DNA from: Gnetum montanum
Taxonomy: Eukaryota; Streptophyta; Gnetopsida; Gnetales; Gnetaceae
Direction of reading: 5' to 3'
DNA: 62,000 bases
Assembly (NCBI GenBank): GCA_015680685.1
Contig: MNCI01022277.1
Span: 489,005 to 551,004, forward strand
The notes below the pieces were generated by a model. The model did not search any database, had not been told where the DNA came from, and saw only the letters and a program-made list of their open reading frames with translations. The translations under genes and the position numbers were made by a program. Each line of letters opens with the position of its first letter. Position 1 is the stretch's first letter. Below, in pieces: positions 34,598 through 46,965 of the stretch.

Positions 34598-37010
34598 ATG
34601 ACTTCTTCAACTACCGCTGTTGCTACCACTACTTTCAAGGTTCTTGTTCTAGTTCAAGGCATCACAGGTGCCAAATAACTACCCAACCTAGTGCTAGGGC
34701 CACGTCGATCCCTCAGGATCCAAAATCGAGGACCTCAGGGTTTGGCCCAATAACACGAGCGATATAACTCTCTCTACACTAAGGTGCAAGCAAACTTTCC
34801 CTTAGATGTGAAATAACTTGAAGACAAACGTAGCTTCGAGTTCGTTTACTGCAATGGGAAGGAATTTATTCCCACTCCCAGCGTTTCCATCCCTTTAATG
34901 CAAATGAATCAATGGCTTATAGATCATATGATCTAGATCATTAGGCCTGGGGAGCCGTAGGACATAGTGTCTCACCATGACGAGGCTTTCCACGATGAGT
35001 AGGAAGAACTAGATTCTCAATCAGATGGGGGGTCAAGCCAATCCTATCACCATCCCTCCTACCCCATCTTTTTGGAAGAACCCGTTGTCTATTGCCGCTC
35101 CCTTCATGATCACATCTACGTCGTCGCAACCTGCGATTACATCGACAATGGGTAGCCATGTCATGTCCTTAGCGTATCAATGCCCCTATTCCTCTATTTC
35201 ATTCTTAGCCACTATTCCTCTGCAAACTATTCATCAATCCATTCCTACATCCCATCACGCATCGATCATGGCTACCCTGCCACACGTTCACACAGTACCT
35301 ATCTCGCAATCGTGTGTAGCTTCTGCTTTTGCTCCTGTGTTTACACCTATCCCACCATCAGCAGTGGGCCTAGGCCCATCCACATGGTGGATCCTATTCA
35401 CTTCTCCTCCTGCTATGCTACCATCGTAAATGTCTCACTATGTTTGCCATCAGACCTACTAAGCCCCGCAATTGTACAACCTAGCACAGGACTCTAGTCT
35501 ATCCCACCAGCCGCACAAATGACCTACCCCATAGCACAACCCTCGATTGCTACTACAACAGCACCACCTGCCTGGTTGTGGATGCCACAATCAACACAAT
35601 TCACAGGGGCCATCCCAACGACACCATCGATGGTTCACATTGCTGCCCCTACCACTACACAGATGGGAGCTACCCCGATGGATCCCCAACCATCTGCATC
35701 ATCCCTAGGTCTAGATTAAGCGTTCTAGCTTATCCAAATCCTTACTGAGGAAATAAAACATCTCAAGGCTATTGGGTTTGATACGGTACAAGTCATGGAC
35801 TTCTACCAAGATGATCCCATCAGCCTGATAATCCCTACACTAATGTTACCCACAAGGATGTCACTCCCCCATTTCATGAAATACAATGGCGAGGGAGATC
35901 CCAACACACATCTTGTTACATTTAGGTATGAGTCCCTTCTTCTGCAGAAATGGCTGCATATGATCATTCATGTCTTTACCATGTCTCTGACCTTAAAAGC
36001 CCTGGACTAGTACCACCCTCTTCCACACTCCTCCATATCAACCTTAGAGGAGCTTCTGACCCAGTTTGTGACATGTTTCAAGTACAACTTGAGACCAGAG
36101 ATTACGTTGGATCAATTGATGAGTGTAAAAGAAGATCTGCTGGAACCAGTCTAGAAGTTCATCCAACACTGGAGAGTGACTCTTAACGAAATCCACAAGC
36201 CCATCGTGGAGGACCACTTGCTAGCCATCTTTAAGGATGCAATGAACGAATTTATTAAGTCCAAGCTGTATTATCTCACTTAGCACACTCTCAGTCAGGG
36301 TTTCGCCCAGGCTAAGAGCATACAAGATGCAGCTGAGGCAAGCAAAGACCCAACCTATGTTGCATATAAGAACACCTTCATGAAGAAGGACAAGGACAAG
36401 GATAAGGCTGCAACAACCACAGTGGCCGCTATGGCCAATGAAGCCAAACCCAATAGTAACAAGAATAACAAAAAATTGGCCGCACCTACAACTAACCCCA
36501 TGCCCAAACAAGGCAACGCACCTCAACCTTCTACATCCACACCTAAAGCATTTGCACCACCTAAACTAAAATTCGAATGTACAGATCGTTCAAAGTATAC
36601 CCCGCTGCCCATCAAGCCTTTAGATCTTCTGAAGCAATTATTGTTGGTAGGGTACATCCAACACAAGAGGATGTCAGAGGAGGGATCCAAGAAGCATCAA
36701 TGGTACTATGAACTCCTTAGGAACCCCTCGTTGGATTTTTCCAACGAGCCCCCAGTTCCTAAGGGTTTTAGGTTGGAGTAGTTTTGTGACTACCATCAAC
36801 AGTGTGGTCACGACACGGATTACTGCATGGCATTGAAGGACGATATCCAAAGGATGATCGATCAAGAAAAAATGGTGCTAGATGAAAGCAATCCAGTACA
36901 TCCTAAGAATCAATCTTTGCACGTCTACACTAACCCTCTCAACACCAACAATGCTGGTTACATTATCAATACCATTGGTGTTGATAGTAATCCTAAACCA
37001 TCCCAGTAGC
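34598..37010 (+). pseudogene. gag of element C (Tat/Ogre-like)
   Basis: ATG at 34598 aligns with the gag start of element D. It reads SLRIQNRGPQGLAQ (near 34714), then a Pro/Ser/Thr-rich stretch at 35025-35719 that is mostly absent from D. Next is VMDFYQDDP (from 35792) with the capsid-like region (HFMKYNGEGDPNTHLVTFR), HLLAIFKDAMNEFIKSKLYY near 36220, and a Lys/Asn-rich linker (36380-36500). A Cys/His segment FCDYHQQCGHDTDYCMALKD lies near 36783-36842, the place of the zinc-binding motif in this lineage. Several stops and one or more frameshifts break it. Confidence 0.75.
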
Positions 37011-37499
37011 CACTTGTAGTCTGTGTGCCTCAACGTAGCACACCAGCACCACCTGCAACTAACCAAAGTCCGCAGCAACCTTTTTTCTTGAGAGTCCCTC
37101 CCCGGACATTTACTCTTGTACCACCTGTTCCTCAAGAATCTACCCCTACACCACCTATTCCTTGGGCATCCGCCCCTGCACCACCTGTTAGCAAAATCAC
37201 ACCACCACCTCCTACACTAACACCATTAGCTCCATTCGTTATCAGGGGGCCAAGCCATTCAATAGCCCTCACCCTCCATAAGGCAGCTTCATAGCCTTCT
37301 CATCCTAGGAAATGAGAAGTGTGCTTCACAGGTGAGACATCAAAGGAAAGGACCGTCCTAAGTACTTCCAAGACTACGTGCTCACCCCCTGCATCTACAC
37401 CCTCATCATCGAAAGATAACGTTGCTATGTATGCACAGTCTTCACCACCTTGCCCAAAAGAGTCTGAACCCAAACCTGAAACTATCCCTCCTCGGGAAA

Positions 37500-38470
37500 T
37501 TTGTCTTCTAGGATGAATAGAAGAGGAGAAAGGTAGTAAACCAGAAGGTGGCCAAGACCTTTTGAGCGCTCTCACCCAGGTCAAGCAAGCTCTAAAACAA
37601 AAAAATACTATGCTGAGCCTGTACAACCTGATCATAACATCTACCGCACACCGTGAGGCTTTGGTCCACATGTTAACCGCAATTCCGGTTGACAAGAACT
37701 TGCCAATGGAAGAGAAGACGATCCATTCGATCATGCTTCCTTCTGTGCCTACAGAACCAAAGCTATCCCAACTGATGTTTTACAATGATTCCATTAGGGA
37801 AGACACTGAAAAGGGTCAGGTGACTGCAGTACTTCTTTTCATCACAATTAGGGTCGGCCAACATAAGATCTGAAGGGTACACATTGATGATGGAGCTGCC
37901 ACAAATGTCATCTCTTTCCCTATTGTGGATAAGCTAGGTTTAGTTGACCAGATCAGACCCAAAATAATGTCATGCTTAAAGTTGTTCAATGGGGCATGGG
38001 TTGTGGTGAAAGGAATGATCCACATTGACTTCGTGGTAGGGGACCAGTTCACCACAAACGCAATGTTCATCATGGTCGAAGAGATGCCCGGATTTAATCT
38101 GATCTTGGGGAGGTCATGGTTAGCATAACTTAGGGCTATCTCTTCACCCATTCATCAGGAAATCCATCTACCCTATGTAGGCAGGCAGGTGGTAATCCAT
38201 GGTGACGAGGTAGCAAACCAAGCTATCAACAATGTAGATATGGAACAGGGCTCAAATGTTGTAACCTCTGAGAATGAAGCACCTGTCTCTGTAGATACTA
38301 ACTGTCCAGCAAGAGAGATGGCTCAACATGTTGGTTTAGAAAATGAAAACGTGTGGACTAAGTTGACCTTCCAAATGGAGGACAACGACGTAGAAGAAGG
38401 TCATAGCAAAGATTCTCGACCTTATGCCTCGCTCAATCCGCGATGGGTCAAGAAGCAGTTATGCATAGCG
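37500..38470 (+). pseudogene. Aspartic protease of element C
   Basis: After a Pro-rich linker (37025-37294) the frame 37562-38473, with one stop before RVHIDDG, encodes the retropepsin motif VHIDDGAATNVISF (about 37879-37920) and EEMPGFNLILGRSWLA (38081-38128). It continues through LRAISSPIHQEIHLPY. It is followed not by RT but by a minisatellite and the antisense gene block. Same order in element D. Confidence 0.75.
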
Positions 38471-38992
38471 TAGCAACCCCACTACTTCTTGCCCAGTTGG
38501 CATCCTTTGTACATTTACCACCTTTTTGTTTTGCATCCACCTAGCTACAATAGGTACTAACTAGCCGTTATCTAAATCGTTAGCGTATCATTTCTTTACC
38601 ACTCCATTGCCCGAAATGGCCTAAAACTACACTACTATCCGATGGCTCGAAATGGCCTAAAACTAGCGAAGGCCGAAATGGCCTAAAACTAGTGATGACC
38701 CGAAATGACCTAAAACTATATATGGCCCACTAAGGCCTAAAACTAGCAAGATCTCTTCTATTTACATCACGTCTGATGGCCCAAAATGGCCTAAAATTAG
38801 CAATGGCTCGAAATGGCCTAAAACTAAAACATAAAAAACGAAAACATAACATAAAATTGATCACATAGATAATGCATAATCTACCATAAGACTAACTTTC
38901 TTTCAAAATTTTCTTTCTTCATTAAAAATTTTTCCATCAAATAATGTTTGCAATAGTTTCACAAAAATACAAAATTTCAAAAACCCATGCTA
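38471..38992 (+). repeat. Left minisatellite of element C, unit about 26-34 bp
   Basis: About seven copies of GGC.CGAAATGGCCTAAAACT occur between about 38618 and 38825. The right-hand array of the block uses a related unit. A polyA-rich, AT-rich stretch follows up to the 3' end of the antisense gene. Confidence 0.75.
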
Positions 38993-41900
38993 TCATAGGT
39001 CATCTTCGTCCACATCGTCTTCACCCGCATCATTGCCTTTCGCATTGTTTCCTTCCGCGTCGCCTTCCTCTGCACTACCTACTTTTGCCTCTTCATTTTT
39101 TCCCTCCATGGGTCCTACGCTCTCATCTAGGATCTTCATTGTGAAAAGTGAAGTAGTCATCTAGAGCAACACATGAAAGCTAGAATAGAGCATAAGCCTT
39201 TTCCATAGCAGAAAGGGACTAACCCGAGATGGCCCCGCATCTACCTTGAAGGATATTTGATCCAAACAGAGCTCGAGGAAGTGCCAGACCTCCTCCTCCA
39301 TGATATTTTCCCAGTGCCTATCACTTGTTTCAACGTCTACAGTAGCTTTCTCCTTTTCGACGGCCATCCATCTCGATGGTCCTGGAGAAAAGGAGGTGGT
39401 AGCAATCTCACCTATGGGAAGATCCACTTCCCGTTTAGGAGATTCACTAACCTTTACCTACTCCATGAACTTGTTGTAAACCTCAGAAGTGCCAATGGCA
39501 TTCACGAATGCTTCATAGGTAAATGCCTTTACTAAAGCATTCTGATATAGTTTGTGATAGGTGGCATGTTCTAGTTTATACATATGTTTATGGTTTTTCT
39601 AGGACTTCCCCCACTCATAAAATCTGGTGTTGTAGTCTTTCCAGTCTTGGTTCTTCTAAGCCAATAAGTCCATCTACATCCTTTGTTCTATCATCTCCTG
39701 GGTGGCCTCGTTGTTGTGCTGCATGACTATCCAGTATCTAGTATAATCTATGATAGCCATGCGTCAACTGCCATCATTGGTATCATGAGCCAGGACAAAC
39801 TTGCACCCAGATCGGAGGTCTCCCACGTTGGTGCTCAGTTTAGCCTTCTCTTTCTCAACCTTCTGGACCCATTTCCACAAGTCCTCATTGATGTGCCTAC
39901 ACTCCCACAAGCAGCATGTCAAGTGCAAAGTGCATTTGCTAGCCTCGTCATATATGTGACAAGGCACCTCGGCCACATTGGGTGGGAATGTAGGCACGAC
40001 GTCGACTTTCAATGCCTGTGACAGGTCTCACTTGAGTCGAGAGGTTGTGACCACATAAAGAGCACATTAGTCACACTAGTGTAGGGAAGTTAGCAACTCA
40101 AGAAGTCTAGCATAGCAACCTCAAAGAGCCTATCATAGCTACTTTACTTACCCACTTCAAGATCAACCTGTCTGAGATGGCCGATCATGTCATCGACGAT
40201 CCCTTGCATGAACGTAAGCTTGTTGGGGGTCTTGGCCCATGGTTCCAAGTGAATCAAAGGAGGTCCTACAACATTAACATTGGTGTCTATCCTGCAACCA
40301 AACATGTCAGTAATGACTGAGATGCACTACAATAAAGTTGTGAGCAATGCAAATGATAGTATAAGAGCTCCTACCCAATAAACCCTCAGGGGTGATAATA
40401 GGGGGATTGCCCATCGACATATCGTCGAATATATTGTCAAACTCACCAACATCTAATTGCAACTCCTCTCCTTTCTGACTCAAAACTATGACAGTACCCT
40501 TAGCATCCCTCTACTTCCTTGATGCTGAACTGCATTCAGCAAAGGGATCTCCAAAAAAGATCCCCTCCTCGTTGGTGTGGGTTTCCTCTTTATTTGCTGG
40601 TGCCTTTCTTTTCAAGGCACCAACACCCTCCTCATCCATAGGAGACTCCTCTTCATCTCCAAAAATTTCCTCCTCATCAGTAGGAGGATTTTCCTTGATG
40701 ACAAGAGCCCCTTCCTTAGTAACAGGAGCTCCTTCTCTCTTGACTAGGGCCCTTTCCTCTAAGACTGGGGCCTCTGTGTCTTTATTTTCCACCCCTGTCT
40801 TGGGGGCCGACACCTCTTCATCACCTTATTCTTCTTCCTCTTCTTCCTCTAGCAGCAAAAACATATTCACATTATAGCTTAAACCACATTATCTTAAAAT
40901 AGGTGCTACGCTATCTAGCGTAGCACGGTATAGTAGGGATTGATCAAATAGGCGAAGAAACAAGCATAGGAAAAAGCATTTACCGATGAGGGGCTACATC
41001 TTTTGCAACTTGAAGTGTAGTTTTTTCCCCTCTTCTTCTTCTATATGGGGAGGCTCCTCGTCTAGATCAGGCCTCTTTTGGCACAACTTAGTGGCCACCG
41101 TCTCGACATTGAGACATTTCCCCTATGATACGCTACACTTAGTAGCAAAGGACGCCTCTCCCACGCTGCCTTGGCCACGGACGTTGTGGGCCACCCAATC
41201 CTTAGCCATCATAGAAAATGACTCCCCAATAGCTTCTGGGGGATCTTAGGATCGGGTGGTCTAGAGGATTTGGTAGATCCACGGTTTGGAAATCTAGTTA
41301 CGATCTTGCACAACTCAGACTCCATTCTCATGGACTACCAAAAACTCCATGAAACACCGCAAGTAGGTTATGTAAAAGGTGTAGTGCATGTTGAAATGGG
41401 ACTTCTACTTCTTATGAAGTGTGACCATTTCATTTTGTAGGCCCTTGCATAGGTCCCTAGCCCAGTTATAGTGAGCCCCCTCTTTCATGACCTCCTACAT
41501 CACCCAAGCTTGCTTAATCCCAATGATCTTTCCTTGGGATAGTATCTGGGGGAAGGCACGGGCATAGAAGATGGGATAAACATCTTTGGCAGCTCTCAGC
41601 TTGATCTTCTCCATGAGGATCCCCTTTTCCCTTTTGCAACCCCTAGCCACTCTTCAATGTCCTCCCTCTGATGATTCACCTCTTTCTTGTTCTTTCACCC
41701 TATAGGAAGGCCATCAGTAAGGACATCGAAAAGGTCCACGAATAGCTGGTCGTTGATTTTAAGGACCACCCACACGCCATTTATACGTGTGCAAAAGTGG
41801 TCTGCCTTTTTGAAAAAGGAGTCTACTAGGGTGAGCATCTCAGTGGCAAGGATGCTTGGATTTGGGGCTAGGAACAAATCCATGAGCCCAACATATTGAA

Positions 41901-43715
41901 GGTGCTTGATCAGGGATTCCGGGGCCGTGCTACATATCCAAAGTTGGCTCTCATCTACCTCCCCATACTTGAAGTAGATGTTGGCCTCTTGGTTCCCAGA
42001 GGTTATCATCATCACCTCCTGGGACTTCTTCATCCCTATAGCAAGTTTCACAAAAGAAATTAGCAAAAAAAAAAACCAAAAAACAATGTTAGGCAAAGCA
42101 TAAGTAGCAGAAAAAATAGGAATGACACTCGAACATGTAGTAACTTACTATTTAGCTTACCAAGTTTAAACGGTGATAAGAATGGCAGAAGATCAACCAA
42201 GACATCTTCAATGGCGATCGGTTTAAAGGGTGTCCATCCCTCATCCAACCAATCAGACTCATTACATCTATCGTAGAGCTTGGGATACTAGGTTGGGTAG
42301 GTTTTGTACTCACCACCACACTGGCCTATCACACCTATGGGCATATTCTCAGTGGAAGAAAACTCCCACAGTGCCATCTATGCTAAGGTCAACACATTTG
42401 TATCACCGTGAAGCCCATTCTCTTTGATGAAAAACCTGGTAACAAAAAAAACACTATTAACATTTGGCTAGCATAGCAAACATTACATAGTGTAGTGGAA
42501 CATGGCTACAAAACTCACCCGCCAGCACTGTAAATGATTCTTGGTGGGTTTTGGAAGCACGTTTCCATGTGACGCGCAATAAAAAAAGTGTTGTAGGGAT
42601 TATAGCAATTATACTCGGGCATCTCCCAGATCTAGGTCAAACACCTTAAATTTCTGGGACACTGACTAGATCATTCTCCCTACCCTCTACTAATCTCTCC
42701 ATCCATCAAAAATCTTAGAATACCCCAATTTTCCTCAGGCAATAGGGTGTCTATCATGGTGACCGCTACCTCCTCTGCCAGGTGTGACCAAACGATCACA
42801 CTGAAGCATTGGAGGAGAAATTGCAGGATCTCCTGCACTCCCTCCTGGAACTAGACTGCCTGCTGCCCCACACGTGTATGGGATGGAGGAACATTGGCCA
42901 CTAGTTCACTCACACAGCATAGGACCCCCACAATTTCTAGAACAATCAAAATTGGCCTTAGTGCTACCCCGCACAATACAATAGCAAATGTTAGCACCAT
43001 GTTTGAGTGAAGTTCAAATATAGCATAGCAAAATTAGCATTCATGCATATAGTGTAGCACAATTCTATTCATGCATATAGCATACCAAAAACACAAAGGC
43101 AATAGCGTAGCAAAGTCCACTTAGCATAGCAACAACAAAACTAAAGGCATATCTTTAAACAAAGAAGAATTTAATACACTGCATCCATTCAACAAATCAG
43201 CCTGACAAAGCGATTAGCATCACACCATGACAAAACACGTGTTATGTTGTCACATCACGCACATGGCCAAACCCTCCTAAGGGTCGTACGCTATGCTATT
43301 TTCATGCCAGGTGGCTCAAATCGTCCAAGCCTCTATGGTAATGGCAGCCGCAGCGATGGTGGTCTAGGCGACATTGCAGGCAACCTTAGCGTAGCGTCCG
43401 TATGTCCGTCGTGGCCGAAATGGCAACAGTGATGGTGTAAGGGCCAAAACAATGACAACACGATGACAAATAAAAACATACATAGCTAAACAGAATCATA
43501 GAAACAAAAACAAGAAAAGTAGAAACAATAATAGAGGCATTAGAAAATAGAGGAAGTATAGCAGCCTACTGGGCCAACGGTGTCTCCTCTCACACCACGA
43601 CGTGTGCCTGCGACACATGCCCTAGGGTTTCCTTCACTTCATCAACCTTGGTGAATGCCAAGTGTTTGTGTTCTTGCTTGGGAGCCATCATCTTGCTTAC
43701 TGACTCTTTCTTCAT
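38993..43715 (-). pseudogene. Antisense spliced gene in element C, copy 1 (FCP1-like exon, coiled coil)
   Basis: Minus-strand exon-like segments, 5' to 3': 43688 (or 43715) to about 43562 (MAPKQEHKHLAF); about 42969-42533 (phosphatase-like part, LIVLEIVGVLC, FLQFLLQCFSVIVWS, then MPEYNCYNPYNTFFIARH); 42435-42161 (VTRFFIKENG, SDWLDEGWTPFKPIA); 42035-40984 (IYFKYGEVDESQLW, LMDLFLAPNPSILATEM, VLKINDQLFVDLF); 40848-40376 (Glu/Lys-rich); about 40330-40152 (TFMQGIVDDMIGHLRQVD); about 40040-39220 (coiled coil, WECRHINEDLWKWVQKVEKE); about 39150-38993 (acidic, ending DEDDL and a stop). The same exon order is present in element D. Several stops, a lost acceptor at exon 2 and loss of the predicted nucleophile Asp (LEIVG) show decay. 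Function unknown; the phosphatase relation is inference. Confidence 0.7.
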
Positions 43716-43822
43716 TGCTATGTTGAATTTCCTTCCTCTTTATTGACACAATCACTCTGCACTCCGAATGTGGCCTCTGTGCAATTACGGTGAAAATGAC
43801 AAGTTTACCAGGGCTTAATCCC

Positions 43823-43830
43823 TATATATA
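43823..43830 (-). promoter_or_regulatory. TATA box of the antisense gene, element C
   Basis: The minus strand reads CTATATATAGG, about 110-140 bases upstream of the candidate start codons. Flanking bases (CCAGGG.TTAATCCCTAT on the plus strand) are shared with element D at 57681-57697. Confidence 0.6.
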
Positions 43831-44560
43831 GCCGTAATAGTGAAAAGGAAACTTGTTATTCTCTCTCCCTATTTAATGTGGAGTATTCCGTGTAGTGTAG
43901 CATGCCTGCCACAACGTAGTAGCACTGTTTACATTAAGAAAAGTGGGCCTAGGCCAAAAACCTTGACATGCTTCAAACTAGCCGTTTGCCCTCACAAAAA
44001 AAATCTAGTTAGCAGTCCACAAAGACCTTAAACTAGCAATCCTAATGCATAGTTTTAATCTAGTTAGTGGTCCGCGAAGACCTTAAACTAGCAATTTCGA
44101 CCTTTTACTCGTTGGCAGTCTGCAATGACATTAAACTTGTAGTTTGCATTTTTACATCAGCAGTTTTGGATTTTTTTTTTTTACATTAGCAACTTTTCAT
44201 TCTTTATACTAGCAGTTTTGCATTTTTACGTCTAGGCGGTCCACAATGGCCTTAAACTAAAACTCTGACCTGTTGGCAGTCCACAAAGATGTTAAACTAG
44301 CAGCGTTTGCATTTTTACATTAGGATTTTTACATTTTTACACTAGCAGTTTTGCATTGTTACTTCCAGGAAGTTTCCCACGACCTTAAACCAGCAAATCT
44401 TAACCTTTCTATCATACTTTCCATTTATCTCTATTTCTCATGTTTCAATGCTACTTTACGAATTTTCACTATGCACAGTTACTACAAATAGGTACCTCTT
44501 GACCAGACTTTCATCTCATTTCGGCAAGCTGAGCGAGGATGGAAATCCATCATGATCTCT
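43831..44560 (+). repeat. Right minisatellite of element C
   Basis: Repeats of a unit GG.AGTCCACAA.GACCTTAAACTAGCA with interspersed TTTGCATTTTTACA between about 43990 and 44400. The unit is recognisably related to the left array (AAATGGCCTAAAACTAGC). Confidence 0.75.
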
Positions 44561-46180
44561 CTTCACCTTTAGCTTTCGTAGGTCCACATGGCAAACACGG
44601 AAGACAACTAAACCTAGAGCTAATAGACTGGGAATCACTCGCAGTTAGCACCATAGCATCCTTAGAAGCATCTTCAAACTAGCCTGAGCATCTAGTCCAA
44701 GCCCTAGATTTAGAGGCTGGGGATGTAACTGTGGACCCTCTCATCGAAACGCCTATGACCGCATCCAAGGGGAACATAAAAACGTTGAAACTTAGTTAGC
44801 TCCTAGATTCGCAGACACACAAAGATGTAGCAAAAATTCTACAAGATAACATTGAATTCTTTGCATGGTCGTACAGTGACATGCCAGGCTTAGATCCTAG
44901 GCTGATACAACACAAAATCGTCTTAGACCTACGCATGAAAGTGGTCAAGCAGAAGGCTCCTAAGGTTAAACCAGAGATTTCACTGGTCGTACGAGATGAA
45001 ATCACCAAGCTATATTAGGCTGGTTTCATCTGGGCAGTTGATTACTCGGAATGGGTGTCTAACATCGGTGTAGTTTCTAAGAAAATGGGAGGAATACGAA
45101 TCTGTATAGACTTCCGAGATTTGAAAAAGGCAACAATTAAAGATGATTTCCCACTTCCAAGTATCGATCAACTCGTTGACACTACTGCTAGTCATGCTCT
45201 ATTATCCTTCATGGATGGTTTCTCTGGCTACAACCAAATTCACAATAACTTAGAGCATCAGTTAACAACAACCTTCATGACCCCATGGGGTACCTTTTAT
45301 TACACGATGATGCCTTTTGGGCTTAAGAACGTCAAAGCAACCTACCAGTGAGCCATGACTTACATCTTTAGCGACTAAATCTTAGAAATGCTAAACGATT
45401 ACGTGGATGATATAGCAGTGAAATATAAAGAAGCTGCTAATCATCCCAACGATCTAGGTGTAGTCCTCAAGTGTTGCTAGATGCATGATTCATGCCTCAA
45501 TCCTAAAAAGTGTGTCTTCGGGGTGAGAACCAAATGCATGCTAGGGTTTGTAGAATCAGAGGCTGAAATACGAGTGGACCCTAACAAAGTCAAGACCATC
45601 GTTAACTTGGCACCACCTAAAAATCTTAAGGAATTGCGTGGGTTACAAGGTAGAATACAATTCATCAGAAGGTTTATAGCAAAATTGACTGAAAAGTTAC
45701 ACCCCATACAACATCTACTAAAGAAAGGGGTTAACTTTGAATGGATACCATAGTGTCAACAAGCCTTTGATGATTTGAAGAAAGACCTTTTGCACCTCCC
45801 AACTATTTACCCACCATAGAGGGATAAGACTTTCTTCATCTACCTTGCCACCTTGAACACATCTATCATGGCATTATTATGTCAGAAACGGGATGATAAT
45901 TCTAAGATACCAGTGTACTACCTAAGTCATGTAGTGATAGCGTATGAAGCAAAATACAATCAGGTGGAGAGACACTGCCTTACCTTAGTGTTTGCATTAA
46001 AGAAGTGGATACACTACCTATTTTGTAGCAAGATTAACATTATTTGCAAGAGCAACATACTCCGGGCTATCACAAAAAATCTATATGAAAGCAGTAGGAT
46101 AGCCTGGTGGAAAGTAATAATAGTGAAATTCAATTTGCATTATGTGAGCCAATAATCAAAAAAAGGTCAAGCCATAGCAA
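44561..46180 (+). pseudogene. Reverse transcriptase and first RNase H of element C
   Basis: Frames give DIEFFAWSYSDMPGLDPRL-like sequence (near 44850-44905), NIGVVSKKMGGIRICIDFRD (45061-45120), LLSFMDGFSGYNQIH (45202-45246), the catalytic MLNDYVDDIAVK (45390-45425), and LNPKKCVFGV with RGLQGRIQFIRRFIAKLTEK (45499-45690). The first RNase H region follows (YLATLNTSIMALLC, YLSHVVIAYEAKYNQVERH), lacking the usual catalytic set as in other Tat elements. About six stops. Upstream Tat-type 'N-terminal RT' sequence begins near 44640. Confidence 0.8.
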
Positions 46181-46965
46181 TGCAACTTACGACCTTACCT
46201 GTCGATGATCAGGCTATCATAGATCCCAAATTGCAAGATGAGCATGTCAGCACTATCAACGTCGTCCTATTGCATCTTGAAGCTACTTTGCATTTTAGCG
46301 ATCCCTTGACCGCATGAGGGGGTAGTGTAGCTACTGTCATTATGTTCCCCTATGGGGAAATGCATCCTTTTTCTTATCATTTTACGTTCCCTTGTACAAA
46401 AAACATGGCATAGTATGAGGGGTTACTCAAGGGCCTCTTAGCAGCCCAAGCGTTAAGCATACAACACTTGGTGATTCACGAAGATTCACAACTACTTGTG
46501 AATCAAATCACCAAGGTCTATGTCTACAAGGCTATACACCTGCAACCCTACTGCAACTTAGCAAAAATCCTACTCAAACAGTTTGCAATAACGGACGTGC
46601 AACATGTGCCATGTAATGAAAACACCGTAGTAGACGCCTTGGCCACCCTAGCGTTAAATATTCCATCACACTTGTTCACAAGTTTGCCAACCTCGATTAT
46701 CAAGTGTGTGGATCCTATCACTCAGGTGGTACACATAGCTTCTTTCAGTGCTGTGGATACCCAAGAATGGTATGCCAAAATTAAATCCTACCTGCAACAT
46801 GGCAAGCCCCTAAGTAGATTGACATCTGCCCAGAGAGATGTGATTCATAAGCGTGCTCGAGAATATGTGCTCATGGGAGATAATGCTCTGTGCAAACGCT
46901 CCTATGACGGGATATTGCTAGCATGCGTAAATGAGGAGCAAGTGTAGAAGGTGCTAAATGAAGTA
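46181..46965 (+). pseudogene. Second (archaeal-type) RNase H and truncated integrase start of element C
   Basis: FPCTKNMA-stop-YEGLLKGLLAAQAL (near 46390-46450), EDSQLLVNQITKVY and NENTVVDALATLALNIP (46615-46660) are the landmarks of the extra RNase H typical of Tat-lineage elements. The first-Asp position (LHFSDPLTA near 46290) is altered. The frame continues to ARGEYV-type linker (KRAREYVLMGDNALCKRSYD) and ends at 46965, where LTR D begins. The rest of the integrase must lie beyond element D, outside the window. Confidence 0.75.

Noticed and set aside
41695-42096. Plant mobile domain (PMD/MAIN) in the antisense gene
   Set aside because: The characteristic Trp/Gly motifs of that domain are not visible; only the general idea that such elements carry captured domains suggested it.
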